Positions 38,001 through 53,000 of a stretch of DNA of 64,000 bases are shown here, one piece after another (position 1 is the first letter of the stretch; every line of letters starts with the position of its first letter). This DNA comes from Ascidia mentula (Eukaryota; Chordata; Ascidiacea; Phlebobranchia; Ascidiidae), in assembly GCA_947561715.1 (NCBI GenBank), contig OX387201.1, positions 10,368,001 to 10,432,000 of the forward strand. Reading direction: 5' to 3'. Made by a program: the position numbers and the translations under genes. Under the pieces are notes generated by a model. That model was not told where the DNA came from. It saw only the letters and a list, made by a program, of their open reading frames with translations, and did no database searches.

Positions 38001-41000
38001 TTGGGAGAGAATATGTTAGTCAGCAGAATTTACCGGAAAAAATATTTTGCTTTTCTCCCAACAATTTCACGAGATTATTGGGACTAAACACATCAACAAT
38101 TATTGATGATGTCACACATTATCATCTTACAAAACTTGCTTAATCTACTGCTGGGTTATTTTACTACCGATTATTGGAAAATTAAAGCCCAAATTTAAAA
38201 AATGAAACTGTGGTAAGCAATGATGATATGATGTGAATTAAACAAGGAAGCATGGAAACGTAATATGATACGTGATGATTGTCAATAACAAAGTGACATA
38301 CGTGTACAAGGTGGCCATGTTTGATAACATAAAAAGCTTAGTATCGTAATGCCAGAATCGAAGACAATCATATATTTGAACCGGTGTTAGAGCCACCCAA
38401 TGTTTAGCAGGAAAAGGAAATTAGAGCTCCCTCACATAGTAGGGGAACCACCCAGACCAGGTCGAGGCAAACGGGTGGGTTTGGAATTAGAAACATGCAG
38501 TACAGCAAACTCCAGGCACTTCGTGGGCTTACCATTAAATTACAAGCGTCGCAAACGAGGAAGTAAAACAGACGGAAGTAGTTCGTCCGCCAAGTTTCAA
38601 ATATCGCATGAAAAAAAGAAAATTGCCACTTAGAGTGTTGACATTTGCGGTCAAACGTCACGAAACTGCTGTCGGCCAATTACATTAGGCCTGCCAAACT
38701 CACAATGATGGGGACAAAAAGTTACGTTACAAGATAAAATATGCGATCCAGACTACTTTACCAGTTGTCTTCGTCAGAAAATTCCCAGCTAACTCGTTTG
38801 TACGTGGAAGTGGAAACTTAAATGCTAACACATGTTTTTCTACAGTGCGTATATTTACATGACTATGTATACATGGCTGTGTACGTCCATCTATACAAGA
38901 TAGTTAATATATGTTTCAGCACTATAGCAGTTATTTCTAAGCCATTCCTTTACCTCGTGTTTCTGCTCATGACTGGGCTACAAACGTTTGAAATAAGCAA
39001 TTTGAAATAGAGTCAACACAAACTGCATTTTACGGCAGTCAAAAACAAAAGCAAAAACTCAGACACCCAGGGCCAGAAACCCATGCAGAGGAAAACGTAC
39101 CTGATTCCCTGGAACTGCTGCTTTCGTCCGGTATAACGGAAGTGGCTCATACATAATCTGCGTGCATAAAAGAAATTATGACAAGCGGATAATTTTGACT
39201 AACAATAACGGCTTTTGTTCAGCGATAAACAAAAAAGCACAAGAAAAAGGCGACCATCTGTAATATGAATGTTTAATAAAATCGTATTGTGTTTGAAGGG
39301 ATCAAAAGTAAATCTTGACACATGATAACGCTTTAAAAGCAGCAACCACCATTAACGTTCAAATTCTATAATACGAGCACACAAAAAACTTACTCGAGAA
39401 CGTCGAAAAATTCGATCTGTTCCTCTGTGGTTGAGTCGCGCCAAAATCCATGCAAAGCGTCGTTGGGAAGTTGGTTGATGATGTGGAGAAAACACACGAG
39501 CAAACTTCGAATCTCGGTCGGGTCAAGACGTTCGTTTGCGGCAAATCTTGTGGCGCTTGCTGTACTGAACGTCTGTACAATATAATGTTGTTTGCTGATT
39601 AAATGGCGTAGGCGTTAAACCACAACACATGCACTCAATGTGTTAGTTTAGTATTTTATTTGATCACATACTTTGATTCAGTCAATATCTTTCCCACACG
39701 CAATGAGATAGTTTACCTTATCCACAGGCAGTTTTTCTGTGCCGTTCGACATATTGCTTGAATTCTCGTTGATCGCCATCGAACCACGTGATCCACGTGA
39801 CAACAAGCTACTTCCGGGATTTGCTAAAGCATGGAAATAGAAAATGTAATGAAAAGCACTTGAAATACGTATTTTTGAAATATTTACGTTACTTTTGCTA
39901 GTAAACATGATACCTTTTGATGCGTGTAAATATATAATAAAAACGACAAAAATATAAAATGTTTTTTAAGAAATTAAATTTTGCCGGTACATCGCGTTGA
40001 TGGCACGAAGTCAGGATTTTACTTACAAATGGCGCTCATTATATTTGGGTCGGTGATTCTTGCTCGAAGACTCCCGCTCTTATCACCGATAGGTGGCAGG
40101 GTGAACACGTTGGCCAAAGCCGGTGTGCTCTCTCCAGCGCCACGTAGCGGCGTGCCCGGCTCGGTCAAATCATCTCGAGATGACTGGAATTAAGAAAATG
40201 TTTGTAAATATAAAATGCGAAGAAACATGCTGCGTATCTTTATTTATAATATAATAGAATTTATCTCAGAATATAATCCACCAACGTTTCGTAATAACCC
40301 TGATAAGGTTTTTTTGCCAGAAGGTCAGAAGCTATATTGAGAACAATAAAAATTCCAAGGGATAAAGCAAAATACATACAGCCGCGAGAAGGGAAAATAT
40401 CTTCATGCTAGAGCCGTTGGAACAATGTAAATATGCGCATAATATACTCACATGTGACCCATCCTTGTTCAAGGGAGCATCAGCATCGTACGAAAGTCGA
40501 CCAACATTATCCAAGAGAATGCGCAGGAAGGGCAAATAAAGTGCAGCGATGCGTGACTGCTGCTGCCGGCTTCGGTATCTGGAAATAAACGAGGTTGGCA
40601 GAAGTTTCGACCACCGACACGCGAACGTAAATGCCTGCCATAATCTAATCACTACAAATAAGCAAAGCACGGCGAAGTTTAGCTGGTTGAACTTTAACAT
40701 ATGCCAAATAACTGCCGTAATCTCATAATCTATTACGTCATCGCCCACGTCTATATTAAGTAGCATTTCGAATCGCAACTTCTGCACAGGTCGGTGAAAT
40801 TATAAATTTAAGTAAAAATATATCGACATTTCAATAGGAGAATTCCAGTAAACAGCGCCTTCAAACAAACTGACATATTTGAAAACAAATCTATTCGTCA
40901 TTTAGTTGATGTTTAGAATGAAATTAATGTCTGGTTTGTGTGCTTACATGCTATAATACACACGATTTTTTGAGGGTTTGCGTGCAGTTTCATGACAAGT

Positions 41001-44000
41001 GTCAAAATATTTATTTTGCTGTAATTTCAACAAAACTATTGCACATTTTTTAAAGAACAGCAAGTCAATTTTCCATGAGCGACGATAATCGATTTTTAAT
41101 ACCTTCGCTTGTTTGAACGTGGCTGTGGTTTCATATATCAGTTTCAAGCAAAATGGGATTATCTGTCAGGCCATTAAGATTGAACACGCAGACGTAAGTG
41201 GTTTCCTACAATACAACAAACACAGCTGGGCTTACCGATCGTCGAAAACATGTTTTGCGAGGAGGTTTCTTAAGGTTTCAATGGCGATGTTTCTCACATC
41301 TGGGGTTTCGTACATCGCCGAACACACGCTCTTCAGCAGGAGGCCGGTGAGGAAATGAAGACGGCAATATTCGTCCGTCAAACAATAGCTGTAATCTACA
41401 AACACAACATACGTAACATAGTGCTTGTAGAGCTAAATTACAACATGATACAAAGGTGTTGTGCTTGTACAGCTTATGATATGAAGAAGATAGATGGATG
41501 TAAGTTTTGATGGAAAGACTGGTGAAAAGATGCTGCGTGATTTTAAGTACAAGTACATGGGAGCAAATACCGATGAAACGCACATAGTATAGAAACCTGC
41601 ATGAAGATGGCTCATGCGTTTTATAATGCGCACCATTATAACAAGCTAGACATGCCGTTCAACTCATGACCAGTTAAGTAGGAAATAATTAGTTTCAAAA
41701 ACGTAATAAAGAGAAATTTTGTCTTTTCACTGATTTAAATTTGGTGAGAGGCCAAACGCCGGCATATTTTAACCGAGTCCCTACAGACGTGCTTGCCACA
41801 GGAATGCTTTCTGGCGATGTGTTCGCTTAAGAGTTTACGAACGCACCAGCAAACTGCTTGACGCTTTGACCCTGACTTTTGGAGCTTTTAGGCGGTCTGA
41901 AAAACTCGCAATTATGGACCAGGATATTTTTATCAAAGAACTGCCAAGAGCAAAATAGAATTGTTGAAAGTTGAAATGAACCGCAGATATCTTCGGGCAC
42001 AACTTCAAACCAAATTGTTAATTAAAACAGGCAGGGCATATATACAAAACATACATATTATTTCAAACAGTAACTTCTCAGTGTGAAAAGATTTAAATTG
42101 CTCGCACGTAAAACTGCTTGCCAAATGGTCTAATTCCCCCACCAAGATATTGCTTCACTGTTTCAAATGTGAAACAAAGCCAATTTATTTCCAACATGTC
42201 CCACTGGGAGTTTAATGACAGGATAGACTTGTATCCGCGGGGTTCCCATTTCCATGCATATTACACAAACACACGCACACATAGCAGGTTGCTTTATGGT
42301 GACAAGGCGTTAGAAAAGACGCACTGAAGGCGGGAGCGCACATTCCTCACTCTACCGCCACCCAATGGTGCATTTGTGAGCTTGGTAAATTTGAATGATG
42401 CGGTTTTTATGTGAGCTGGTAAGTTTTGACGAGCACGGAGACGGAATTTGCGGTTCTGACCTCTTGTAATCCTCGATATCCTCGCCCTGCGTTCTCCTTT
42501 CGTGATCCACCAACTGTCGTCTGACGGAGCAGCGACAAATGATATTAAAGCGTATCATGGATCATGTGATGCGTGATAACATTTCACACCGTGATTTTTA
42601 TGAAGGATCATCACCGAGTTAGAATTATTAGCCAATAGAGATTGCTACTTGTGTGTTTTTGTTTCATCATCTCGGCGTGATTGTTAAATGAATGGCAATA
42701 CAAGCAAAATGGTAAATGTCACAAAATTGTTTGCAAACAGTCATTTAATTGTAGTTATTTTGACAAATATGCCCACACTTTTACACAATTCGTTTTCAGA
42801 AGTAGATCTATGAAAATACAAACAATCCTCAAAGAAGTTAACTACAGGTTTGTCAAGTGCAGTTACCAACTTGTTGCGAAAGATATCGTCCTGATGGGAT
42901 GGTGAACGCTTACCGTTTTTTGAGCTCTTGGCATTGCAGGCGAATGGCAGATTAAGTGGGATGTAATGTTCGTGGTAGCAGATGATGCGCAAGAACTCGA
43001 ACTTCAACTCGAACAAGACCTGGGGGAAATTAAACGAATATGTAAGCATGCTTTTCGAGCGTGGTGAACTTTTGTGTAGTTGTGAACTTCTCTTGGGCGT
43101 CTCATTATACAACTATTGTAATAACTTTAATATTTCGACTCCCGAAACAATTATATTGCCGAATATAAAAGACAAAGGCCTATGACAAAACGATAGAACA
43201 TACATTGGTACCCGACCTAGCAACTAGATACCAACTCTACTGTTTCTACCTATTTTAAAGAAGAGGAGCGAATCACAAACAATTCAATTCTGCTTTTTGT
43301 GCAACAGTGTAAGGAGTTTTGGATTTTGTGTTATTTATTTTGTTCCGCTTAATTCATCAACTTACGAACCTTTACCAACGAACCGTTACTGAGTCAACGC
43401 ATTTAAGCTCGAATCAACACCATTAACGGTATTGCAGTTGCACACTTAAAAAGCCTAAAACGCAAAAACTGTCTATCTGTGAAAGCTCAAACAATAACGC
43501 TGACTACGAAACTTAATAAACAGTGGCGGTATTCACTTCTCTCGTTACAATAATTCATTTTTTTGCACCTTGTGGCACGTGAGGTCACGCTTGACTTCAC
43601 AAACTTAAAAGTAAGTAGACTTTTTAACAAAATAAATACAAAATATTTGAGATGTTTTGAAAGTGTGAAGGTTACTTGGGTTTTGCGAGTAAAATTGGAC
43701 GATATACCTTGGAATCGCCTGGAGCGAAATTGTCCATGTATTGGTTGATGAGTTTGAACACGAATCCACGGTCGATGTAAGTAAAGCAATGTTTGATAAA
43801 GGTTGCAAGACTAACGTTAGCGTTGTGTACGTCCGTGTAGTTGCTCTGAAAACAAACAAGGCTTTGAGTTTTGATTATTGGTTATAAAACATTGTCCAGA
43901 AACACGTCAAAAATTTGTCCACTTTAAAGAAAAAAACAAAAAAAAAAGTAAAGAAAATAACTATTTCTTTTTCCATTCCAAGTCGGTGAATAACTTTTTT

Positions 44001-47000
44001 ACAAATTTAAATTATTTTTGCTCATAACTTAAGCTGGGCCTTTTAGCAAAGAACTTTATTCTAAAAAGAGTAAAACAGACCTTCCATTTCTTGGTTATGT
44101 GAGGAACAGTGGTTGTGCACAAGCATTGAACGGCGTGTTGGAAGGAAAGTGGAAAACGTTCGTTCCTCTTTGTTTTCAATCTAAAAATTTAAGTGCAAAA
44201 AACTTAAAATGGGTTGAAACTGTGTACAATTGTACAATGATCAGTGGGAACCCCTAGTTTCCCTCAGTTTAAGCTACAAGTGAAAGTGTAACATCGTACA
44301 ATTGCCGTTGAAGAAAGCAACTAACTGACAAACATACACTATCCGTCCACATCTGGCATACAACAACACTTGTCACGTCATTCAAGAGAACACAAAACCT
44401 ACTTCTGTGTGAAGATGAGATGTTGCGCCATGCTTTTAACAATAATCTGAAGGAAGAAGTTGGAGTGGAGAAGGAGTTTGTTGGATGTGAGGAAGTCGGC
44501 TGCGGTGGGACGAAGCATTGCCTCCATCCCATTGGCGAGTTGCTCATGGACTGTTTTGCTCTTGTAATCCTTCCACGGTGGAGCGACAAATATGTACTGG
44601 ACAGAAGGGAATACAAAATCAAATAAAGACAGAGTGTGAAGGTTAAAGTTTTAAAAATATTAAGATTTGTAGATATTCATGTAAACATATACGCTCAGCA
44701 TCCTGTATTTTTTCTTTTTGGGAATGGACCTGTAATATCTCAATATATACGCGATTTCTATTATAAATGTATTACCTTCAGATTTACGGTTCATTACTAT
44801 CATTTATACGCGAATATATTCGCAATTAACAACATTTGATATTTGGTCTCACGGCATAAAACAATACTTAATTCATTACAATTGTTGGCTTTAGTTACAT
44901 CATGTGGTCATATTTCACACCTTGATATATTGTTGTAATAATTGCTCTTTGCCATGCTGGTGACATGACGCGATCACGTGGATGAGCGTTTTCATGCAGT
45001 TCGCCTCAGAATCCGCAGTCATCCCATCAGCGGTCATTAAATATAGGAGTTGAGTAAGGATAGTAGGTAGATAGCGGATGAGTGCACTGTGATCGGCGGC
45101 AAGGAGGCTCTGCGACAAGAAACTAAAAAGTTATTCTTTATTTTAAGGACATGAAAATATTGTCTCTCATCTCTTATAAAACTGCACACATATGTTAAAA
45201 AGGTTTAAACCAAAGAAATGGGTTGAGATTTACCTTTAGATATTTTATGATGTCTGTGTCACTCCCAGTGTTGGAAAACCTTTGGCAGGCCTCAAAAAAG
45301 TTACAGATGTGTTGGTCGTCCGTGTATATCGTGGATGAGAGGGAGACGTTGACACGAAACAGTGGTTTTCCCCCATCTACCCACTTCACCTCGGATGAGT
45401 GCTGCGAACAAACAATGGTGTAAGATAGGAGTGTTATGTTGAACATCGTGCTTTTGTGGTCACAGTTCTTACATATGTTAACTCGTGTTACTGGGATAGT
45501 GAAAAATGTAAATGGAGGCTAAATCGGTCGTCATATAAATGCTTTTACAGGCGTAATATGGAAGCAAACGAACAATCCGTCAAAAAATTTTGAATCGCAA
45601 TCGAATTAAAAAACCTCAACATATTGGTCAGATTAGTCAAGTAACGCAACAGACGTTGTGTCTAGTAGGTCAGAAGCTAATCAGCTGCCAACGATCGCAT
45701 TTCTCCCGTAAAGGGCGGAAGCAACTCACGTAAATCGTAAAAGGTCAACACGCAGTTGCGACCGGAACATACGAGGTTCGGCCCTTGAACAGAGTGCGGA
45801 TTTGCTACAACAACCTATAATTGACCATCAAAGGCAGCGGTGGCTTTGTGTCCTAATATGTCTCAGTATAGGAACGATGCCAACTTGTCCATATTGCTTC
45901 CTGGCAAACTGAGGGGAAAGACTTTTGGGCCAGGTGCTGTATTAGTGGTAGCGCGAAAAAACGCAACTGCCCGTTTCTTAGAACAACTTGGAATCACGGT
46001 AAAGCCTTCAGTGAGTGGAAGCTTTGGGAAAAGAGATTGGTGCTTTAAATAAGTGCACGCTCCCACTTGTCCTTCCGCCCAAAAGGCCACAAGCCTTGCT
46101 CGATTATCAAGGATTAAGATTTAACAATGCGTAAAAGTTAAAAGGGTCTACCACTTTTTCCAAAACTTCCCGTGTATTTGCACCAATATAGTTGGAGTAT
46201 ACGTAATGATAACATTTTAGTTGGATTTATTCTAATTTATATGAGAGCATTAATTATGTGACAAATGTATAAATGTTTAGCGACTTATCGCACGTGTTTA
46301 GCCAAACAACAAACCCTTCTTAGTTCGAGCCAAGGTCTTCATGCAATACATATTAAGTTGACCTAATTTGCCGGCATTGGCAAAAAAGCAGCTGGAACTC
46401 AACGTAAAACCTCATCACAAGATCAATCGAGCTTCGGCCAAACCGCTCACCAGAAGAAACGGCTCGGAAGTTTTTCACCGCAATATGCGTTGGAAACCGT
46501 GTAAACATTGCCAAATGCGCCCGGCGGTCGAGGGAATTAATTGCTCCATCACACAGAAATGTGGCTTTTGAGACCTTAAATCTCATTCCCTAAAGAATTT
46601 TCACGGACGGACCGGAATGCCTAAATTAGGCGATGGAAATTCTCCCCGATTCCTCCCCGCGAACCTTAATAAACGCCGCGAAATCACGTGATGCTGCAGG
46701 GAACTGATATTCCGACACAAAGTTAAATAAAGTGTGTGGACTGACGCATGCACCTTGTCCCACTTTATCAATGAGAAACTGAAAAACCAATATGGAAAAC
46801 CCAGTTACGTCATGATTGGAGATGGGGAATCTGAATTTACTCGGAAGCGGCGAGGAATGAGTGACGTTGTATGCGTGGTTGGCCTCTGGAAGAATATTAG
46901 TTAACGGGAGTTTTCCGCATGCCGGGTTGGTTTTATATGCACAATTCTTATTTATTAATTAAAGTCTTGTTCAGAAATCAAAAATGGGTGCTGACCGTTC

Positions 47001-50000
47001 TGCACAACCAAAACCCGTATGTATGAAGACTGGGTTTATTTGAAAAACAACACAAATAGAAACTATTCGCTGGAGAGTTTACTACAAAATCCTTTAAATC
47101 ATTTCCCAGCCACCTCACGGTGACCTTGCAATACACACGGAGGAATTGGCATCGAAAAATACATTTTGCAAGCAAGGTAGGAAACCGGCGAACTTGTGCA
47201 AGGGATCTGTGCGCAAAAAAACAGCGCTATACAACAACGAAACTCTTTTAAACATGCAGAGAGCTCACATGGAAAATACCCATCCAATTGCTCAATATCG
47301 GGTAGTTGGTGGCGGTCATAGGCGGGTCACCTCTTCGACCAATCAACGATAGGCGCGTGACTGCGGTATTACGTCATAAGCTGTTCGTGCGCCTCGTTCG
47401 GCGCAAAGAGGTTTGTGATATTGCGGTGACATACGGAGGCAGTTTTTGCTGCACGTAGGGTTGGGTTGGATTGGATTGGAAATTGAGGAACATAGGTTTT
47501 AAGGGTCCTGACCAGGCGTTATTGCATCTTCAACAACCGTCATATTGACTTTGACACCAACTGTATTTTTACCAAAATTTGTGGTTGCTTCACAATACAT
47601 AAACTTGGCATTGGCATCAAACAATTATTTCGGGAGTCCGTGTAAGGACATTTTTATGTATGATTCCTGGCGTTTAGAAGATCTGTGTCTTGTCCTTTGT
47701 TATTGTTCGTAACTTTAGCTAGTGCGGTTTCGGGCAAAAAACTGTGCAGCCGCTCGTAAGCTAAATAGACAGAATCCTAATCTATAATTCATTTGTAACG
47801 AAGATAAAAAACGAATGTAAACATGATTCAACATTCATGCGGATGAATAATGGAAACCCGACAAGGCCGGAAAGATCGGCCACCCAAGCGCCATGTGGGT
47901 CAACCGCGGTATTCTTACTTCAAACGCAAAATCAATCGTCACAACACACCGATAAACACACTGTACGAGAAGTCAAGGGCGTGATTGGAGATGAACTGGC
48001 AGATGTTCGTCCGAAACCGACAGTAGTGTTGTCAGAAATGCAACTTGCCAAGACATCTCGTCACCTTTTTTGCACCAAATAATGAGATAAATAACACCAA
48101 CAAACACCTTTTGAAAAGACTTGTGTCTTTCACCTGTTGCGTAGCGACACAAAGCCGATTATGCATTGACGCCAAGTGATCAGGTTCGGCAAATAAGAGT
48201 AAATATGCTGTTTTGTCCGTGAACATAACAATCCCGGGTCAGCCGTCCTTTTGGCGACATTCATTTTACGACATGGAGCCCACAGTTGACCGAAGCGGTT
48301 GAAATCCGACGCTTATTCATCGGCTGTGTGTACTCGGCGACTTCGTCAAACACGAAGTGACCCCAGTCCATTAACTTAAGCTTTAATCTCACCCTGCAGT
48401 AAAATCGTAAGGGCCTTCTTGGAATTGTCGGGAAAGGGGAAGGGGCTGTTCGCCGTTTACAGGGCAAAGCCTGGACAGAGGACAGCAAGTTAATCGATCA
48501 AAGATTTGAGAGTGGCTACATGGCGTTTTTCGGGTCGCCAACAAAGCGAGGTACAGAAAACACGTTTTGTTGTGAGCACTTGGATACAATAACATTCGTG
48601 ATTTCCCTTTTCCAGTGCCATACTTTGATATACAAGGGCGTCGATATGAAACATCAACAGTGATTGATACAGGGATGTTTACGGTGCATTAACATTTTTA
48701 CTTGGATTTCTTTTAACACCTCTCTCGTCTGCCCGGTTAACAGGACAACAGATCCCACCACGATTTCAAATACTGTTTGTAGCAATTTGTCTTCGTTCTA
48801 TAACGTTACAACCGATAATTTGCTTTTTCGAAATCATCAAGAAGCTCTATTACAATAAGAATACTGTATTTGGAAGGATTGTGTATAGAAACAGTCGTCA
48901 CAGGGCAACAGTCAGCAGTCCCAATGGAGAGTCCATTTTTGGAACAACACCTCAACAATCAACATAAGCCACGACCCCATTCTCCCGTGCACTTCGGAGG
49001 CCCTTTAAGAACCGTTTGAAGATCGTTCAACGTTGTGTTTAAGATCAAGGACGGGAGAATCTCCATTCTAGGCGCAGTTACTCTCACGAACCCAAGCGCT
49101 TTGTTTTTAGAAATTTACATAAAACTTGCACAAGTATTGTTGCACACGAAGCACACACGAAAATCTCATGAGGTTAAATCACTGTCGATACTCGCTCCCA
49201 CGGAAAAGTCAGACATACGTACCAACCACGGCACGGGAACTGCTGTGGTGTATCAATGTAAACCCCTTACTTAATAAACTGCCGTGTTATCGACCCTCGT
49301 TTCCTGTTGATGTGAATCCGCTGTATGACAGGAATTAGAATAGGATGTTGTAGTAGGAAGCTTCGTGTCAATGGTGAAAATTACGGAAACATGCGGTTGG
49401 TTTTGACTTCATTCTGGCATTGAAGATTTCTGCATGACCAGCATTTATTAATTCACTACGGCTCAAGTAGTACCGACGTAACACAAACTAATATGCCTGT
49501 GTGTAACTTCTTGTCAGCATGGCACAGTGAGAAGTTTACAACCGGGTCGAAACCGGAATTCCAGGGTATTTTGACGTCACTTTATTGCACAGTTCAATTT
49601 ACCAATTAGCGGGTCGCCAATAACAAATTGAAACTAAACAAGTTTACTAATGTGCATTTTTTGTAGTGAAACTTGGACCAGTTTACACACGATGAAATTA
49701 TGATTGTTCGCCTTCAAGGAAGTGCAGACAAACACACTCTTCGACGCATCGTTTGCTTCACAAAGGATCCACCGGCAGGACGTCTCGACAAAAAGAAAAA
49801 ATCGCTTTGGGATTTTGGCTTAAACTTCAAACGTGTACCACTCTTGTGGTTGGATCAACCAAGTGGGCTTGAACCCAAACTCAATGGTTTGGGATTAGCT
49901 GACTTTTGATGTAATGTATTGTTGCAATAGATCTAAAGTTCTTGAAGTAAATGAAGCACAATACACGATGTAGAACAAACGCCGCCTTTATCTTCGCAGT

Positions 50001-53000
50001 AAAACGCATGCGTAGATCTGGGATGTGGTGCAAGTGATGTGGTGAAGTTCAGACGCATGTTTACTCTCTGGTTCGTTACAAGGTTACGTTGTAGCTAAAT
50101 ACAGAAAGGTGCGTTTCATCTACCAGAGTTCAGTGTTAAATTGTGGTCATGTTGATATCACAGTAAACACACAAGTGACCTTTAAGTGGCAAAGTCTGCA
50201 GGTTTTCGATTGTCCACACACGTTTTCCCATCGACGGGAGGAACGAGCGATGGCCGCTTTCACAATGGTAACGCAAACTGATGTTAGAGAACACATAAAA
50301 CTGCACACAAGCCAATGTCGGCTATAACCCGTTTGACTCCACCCTCTTGTTTGCCAAGGGTCTTGAACTTTGTTCTGAACAGATGGTGAAGAATGAGGAC
50401 GTCGCAAAAATAGCAGTAAAAATGTCGTTTCACGGGGAAGGTCGGGACACGCACGCATGCCAAACGTAAGTCGTCGGCCAACCTCTTACGTCACTGCAAC
50501 TATTAAGCGTCGGACGAGGAAAAAACGCACAGTGGGGCTGAGGGAGAAGCGGCGGTCTACATATTGCGATTGTGATAGCAAGCACGCGCCAGACGAAGAA
50601 TTTTGTGGCTAAGGTTCTCATGTGAAGTTTAATGACTGTCTCATGAGGATTTTTAAGACTGTTTTTTTTTACAACGCTACATAGTATGCGTATTTTGAGG
50701 CGAAGTATTTCTTGGGTTGCTAAATAGTAAAACATATTTCTCTCGGAGTTGGCATTTTTCTTACAAGGTTAGTTGCAAGTTTAGTAAGAGACGGTGCATA
50801 ATTTTGTTCAATAAGCACAAAATTGGAGATACATCGTTTAAAAATAAAGTTCCCCAGGCAACAAACTTGTTTCAGGTTTGATATGAATATTCGAATAATG
50901 TGTCGAAACGACATAGGTTTAAAGACCAAATATCGCCATTTTGAATTACGATATCTTAGAACAATGTCCGCCCCGCAGTGAAAGTCACATATTTGTGTCG
51001 ACAGTAAGGTAGCATGACCTGCACAAGGAATTCAATGCGCGCACTTGAGCGACGAACAGCTTTGTTGACTTAGCGGCGCGCGTACAATGTGTACCCTGGT
51101 TACCAACTATACATCCCCGCGCCCACCGGTTTATTGCGTTTGAGTCAACTTCCTTCAAACCGCGGTTTCGAAAAGGTCATGTCGCAAGGAATCTTAAATG
51201 CGCAATTTTTTTTTGAGACCTTTGAGCCTTTTGTTGCGTATCAATGTTTGCGAAGCATGAAAGAGCAACCTGGATCGTTAAACCGCTTTAAAAAAATCAA
51301 TACACGCTGTTATAAAAAGGTGTATGCGAGACGTCCTTATTTGCTAACAAAGTGTTGGCAAATGCTTGTGAGTGTTGGTGGTAGTTTGAACGTTACTACA
51401 CTTTGAACGAATATTAGTTACCAAAAGGTCAAGGAAAATCGCAATCTATTAAAATTTATATTTCATAACTACAAAGTCGTCTTCGGTGCAGACTCACTCA
51501 ACAAAGCGTTTCAATGTTTTTAATAAGCGATTTTTTTCCCCGGCCTCGAAGCAAACACGAGACAAACTCCATCCACGGGGGACTGAGATACCGCAGAAAA
51601 ATCGACGCGAGTGGTTCGGTCTAAATGCCAACAGCGCCACCACAGTAAAATGAAAATAACTATCTCTGCAAATACGTTTCGTTATTGCAAACGGAGGTCT
51701 AACATAGAGTCAATGAAAACATAGTGTCTGATTTTTTGCTTGCGCGTACAATATCGTATCAGGTGCACTGAAGTTGACCTGTCAATCAAAGTTCATTTAC
51801 TCTGCGACAGCAAGAATGTGTCACGAATCTTTATGAAGACGGTAAAATGCGGAAGATTGACCGCAACAATGCAGGGGCATGAAAAGCTAACAAAGAGCGG
51901 GGTTAAAGACCCATTGATCAAATCTGCAGGATTTGTCGGCGACTCGAAGCGACAGACAAACACTATTTGTTCGGGCGGTTGGAAAATATTTACCCCGTTT
52001 CAGTTTACCAAGGGCATGTTGTACTCAGATGCCTTTAGTTAAAATGTCAAGGCTCGGCGATTGTAAAAAGCGGACATTTGTGCAACTATGCATAGTTATA
52101 ATAACGGATGGCATCCAAAAATTTCGAGAACTTCGGCACTAAGATATTTGAAATTGTTTCAAAAACGTTAAAAAACTGGTATAGGTTTTGGGTGAGGGGG
52201 TATCTCCAAACGACAATAAACACGTATTGTTACATACGATAGAGACTGTGCGTTGTTCCTCGTTCTCCAGCTAAACAATGCCACATTTTGTTAACTTTAA
52301 AAGCGGGCTAATGGTAGCAGGTTATAGATTGAATATAGAACCTTAAAACGACTTTGAAGCGGAATTGTGGCAAGGACCAAGTACCTGAGAACCCACAAAT
52401 TTCGATGAGATTAAGATAAAGCGCTTGTCAGTCGGTAAGTTCTTCACTGGCGAGACATAAAGTTGCATTGTGTTGACTCGCTTACGAGAACGAGGGGGAG
52501 CAGCAGTGGCTTTCAAAGTTTTGAAACTCGGCCAAACCAGCGCTCCTGCATTTAAAGCTTTGACATAAACCGTAATGAAGTCGTAATTTCGCCAGCGTTT
52601 GATGTAGTGACGCCCGTGGTCTTGACCAGGACTTCAGTAGAGCTTCCCTGGGGAATATTGATGGCACGAGAGCTTTGAAGTAATCCATCCGTTGCCATGA
52701 CATTTCCTTAAAAAGTTTTTTCGTGATGTTTGCGAAACGCCATAGTGTCGGGGGCACTGTTCTGTTTCGTCGAATTCTAGAAACCGCGCGCTGGAGGAAC
52801 AAACATGTCTCCTTAAAATGCGACAGGCCTTATCGGTACCTTATCCCGTGGGCGGAAGAAAGTGTTTACTGGTAACATCTGACAAATGGCGCCCGGACTC
52901 TATATTGCCACTTAACTTGTGTTTGCGCCACATTAGGCCATGACAAATGGCCGACGGGCTCGAAGAGAGTCGTGATTTCAACTCTTTATACGGTAAGATC

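Noticed and set aside
38400-38633. 77-codon plus-strand ORF rich in Lys/Arg
   Set aside because: Short, low-complexity, no splice or poly(A) support, inside a DOCK intron; could be chance.
45840-46052. 70-codon ORF with Gly/Lys-rich segment
   Set aside because: Not similar to any family I know and too short to trust.
51089-51406. 105-codon ORF in the large DOCK intron
   Set aside because: No recognised domain, codon pattern not distinctive, no polyadenylation signal close by.
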